Source of the DNA: Archilochus colubris
Lineage: Eukaryota; Chordata; Aves; Apodiformes; Trochilidae
Reading direction: 5' to 3'
Assembly: GCA_023079485.1 (NCBI GenBank)
Contig: CM041084.1
Location: 17,264,609 to 17,328,608 of the forward strand
DNA: 64,000 bases
A model generated the notes under the pieces. The model saw nothing but the letters and a program-made list of their open reading frames with translations. It had not been told where the DNA came from and ran no database searches. Shown piece after piece: positions 63,490-64,000 of the stretch. The first letter of the stretch is position 1; each line of letters begins with the position of its first letter. A program made the position numbers and the translations under genes.

Positions 63490-63559
63490 GAAGGGATATA
63501 TTTATTATTGGGAATATATTGAGGGATATATTTATTTTTGAGGGATATATTTATTATTG
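63490..63559 (+). repeat. Three-copy AT-rich repeat
   Basis: Three copies of a unit like agggatatatttattattg occur at about 63492-63510, 63522-63540 and 63541-63559. The last two are directly adjacent and the first is separated by 'ggaatatattg'. Copies differ by about one base. Confidence 0.85.
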
Positions 63560-64000
63560 CTTCATTTGACTTTTCATCAGCTTCTAGGAAAGTGATTTGA
63601 AGTTCTCTGTATGGTTTTAGTCTAAATGTCTCAATGGCTTATTACAACTTTGTTTAAAAATCTTCAGTGGAAGAACTTGATTATTAAAGAAACAAAGGCT
63701 GACTTGCATTGAAAGGTGCCATTGTTCAGTGGGTAATGTTTTCTTGCCCATCTAGGCAGGTGGGTTTTTTTGTTCTGTTCTTTTTCCTCCCATTCTGTAG
63801 CCTTAGCCAGAAAAGACCCAGATTCTTACCTTTTTAAAGGACCTTGTACTTGTCATATAAAATAAGCCTTTTTTCTCTAATATTACACATTTAATGAGTC
63901 AGTTAACTAAGTGGTTGGATACTTGGATACAGAAACTAGGGAAAATAAATGACCTGATACAAAATATTTCACTGTTTTCAAATAAACAGCATTTATGGTA

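Larger units (their letters stand above)
56051..64000 (+). other. Presumed intronic DNA to the window end, no exon established
   Basis: AT-rich, with plus-strand T runs near 56521 and 59348. It contains a short 11-base direct repeat (aatacataaag at 58655 and 58673), a triplicated AT-rich unit (63490-63559) and exon-like segments at 57377 (-) and 63012 (+). No CR1 copy or RNA gene was recognised, and no polyadenylation site stands out enough to end the gene. Confidence 0.5.

Noticed and set aside
1..64000. CRISPR arrays, tRNA or rRNA genes, bacterial operons, intact endogenous retroviruses
   Set aside because: Looked for on both strands by eye. No regular spacer-repeat array, cloverleaf with its internal promoter boxes, long terminal repeat pair or retroviral frame could be recognised.

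Overview
This window looks like vertebrate nuclear DNA, most likely from a bird. It is AT-rich, has long stretches with no sustained coding frame, and carries one sharp CpG island. The only recognisable transposons are degraded CR1-type LINE copies whose 3' ends carry the usual sauropsid CR1 tail (copies of 'gattcta'/'tctatga'). No mammalian L1, Alu or B1 pieces were seen. CR1 also occurs in crocodilians and turtles, so 'bird' is inferred. The window has no bacterial operon, phage or CRISPR organisation.

Layout. 1-22.1 kb is mostly non-coding DNA with scattered old CR1 fragments (7.3, 12.7-13.2, 13.3 and 21.7 kb), short tandem duplications, a perfect short hairpin (10.24 kb) and a few isolated exon-like open segments. 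22.2-24.7 kb is a large CpG island with no obvious TATA box. At its right-hand end is the one gene start that can be supported: a plus-strand leader with a chain of short upstream ORFs, then a 29-codon first coding exon (24132-24218) with a strong start context and a good splice donor. I could not identify this gene from its short Gly/Pro-rich N-terminus.

24.2-64 kb is interpreted as the first intron(s) of that gene. Its plus strand is enriched in long T runs, as expected of transcription-associated strand asymmetry. It holds a long antisense CR1 remnant (38.3-39.7 kb), further CR1 pieces (41.7-42.1 and 55.8-56.0 kb), an extraordinary G/T-only tract (43.5-43.76 kb), and several low-confidence exon-like segments. 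The most protein-like of these is a minus-strand tract at 52.65-53.0 kb that changes frame midway.

No complete gene is contained here and no previously undescribed multi-gene system could be made out. The most interesting points are the uORF cascade ending in an overlapping TAATG, the G/T tract, the strand asymmetry, and the disrupted minus-strand coding-like tract.
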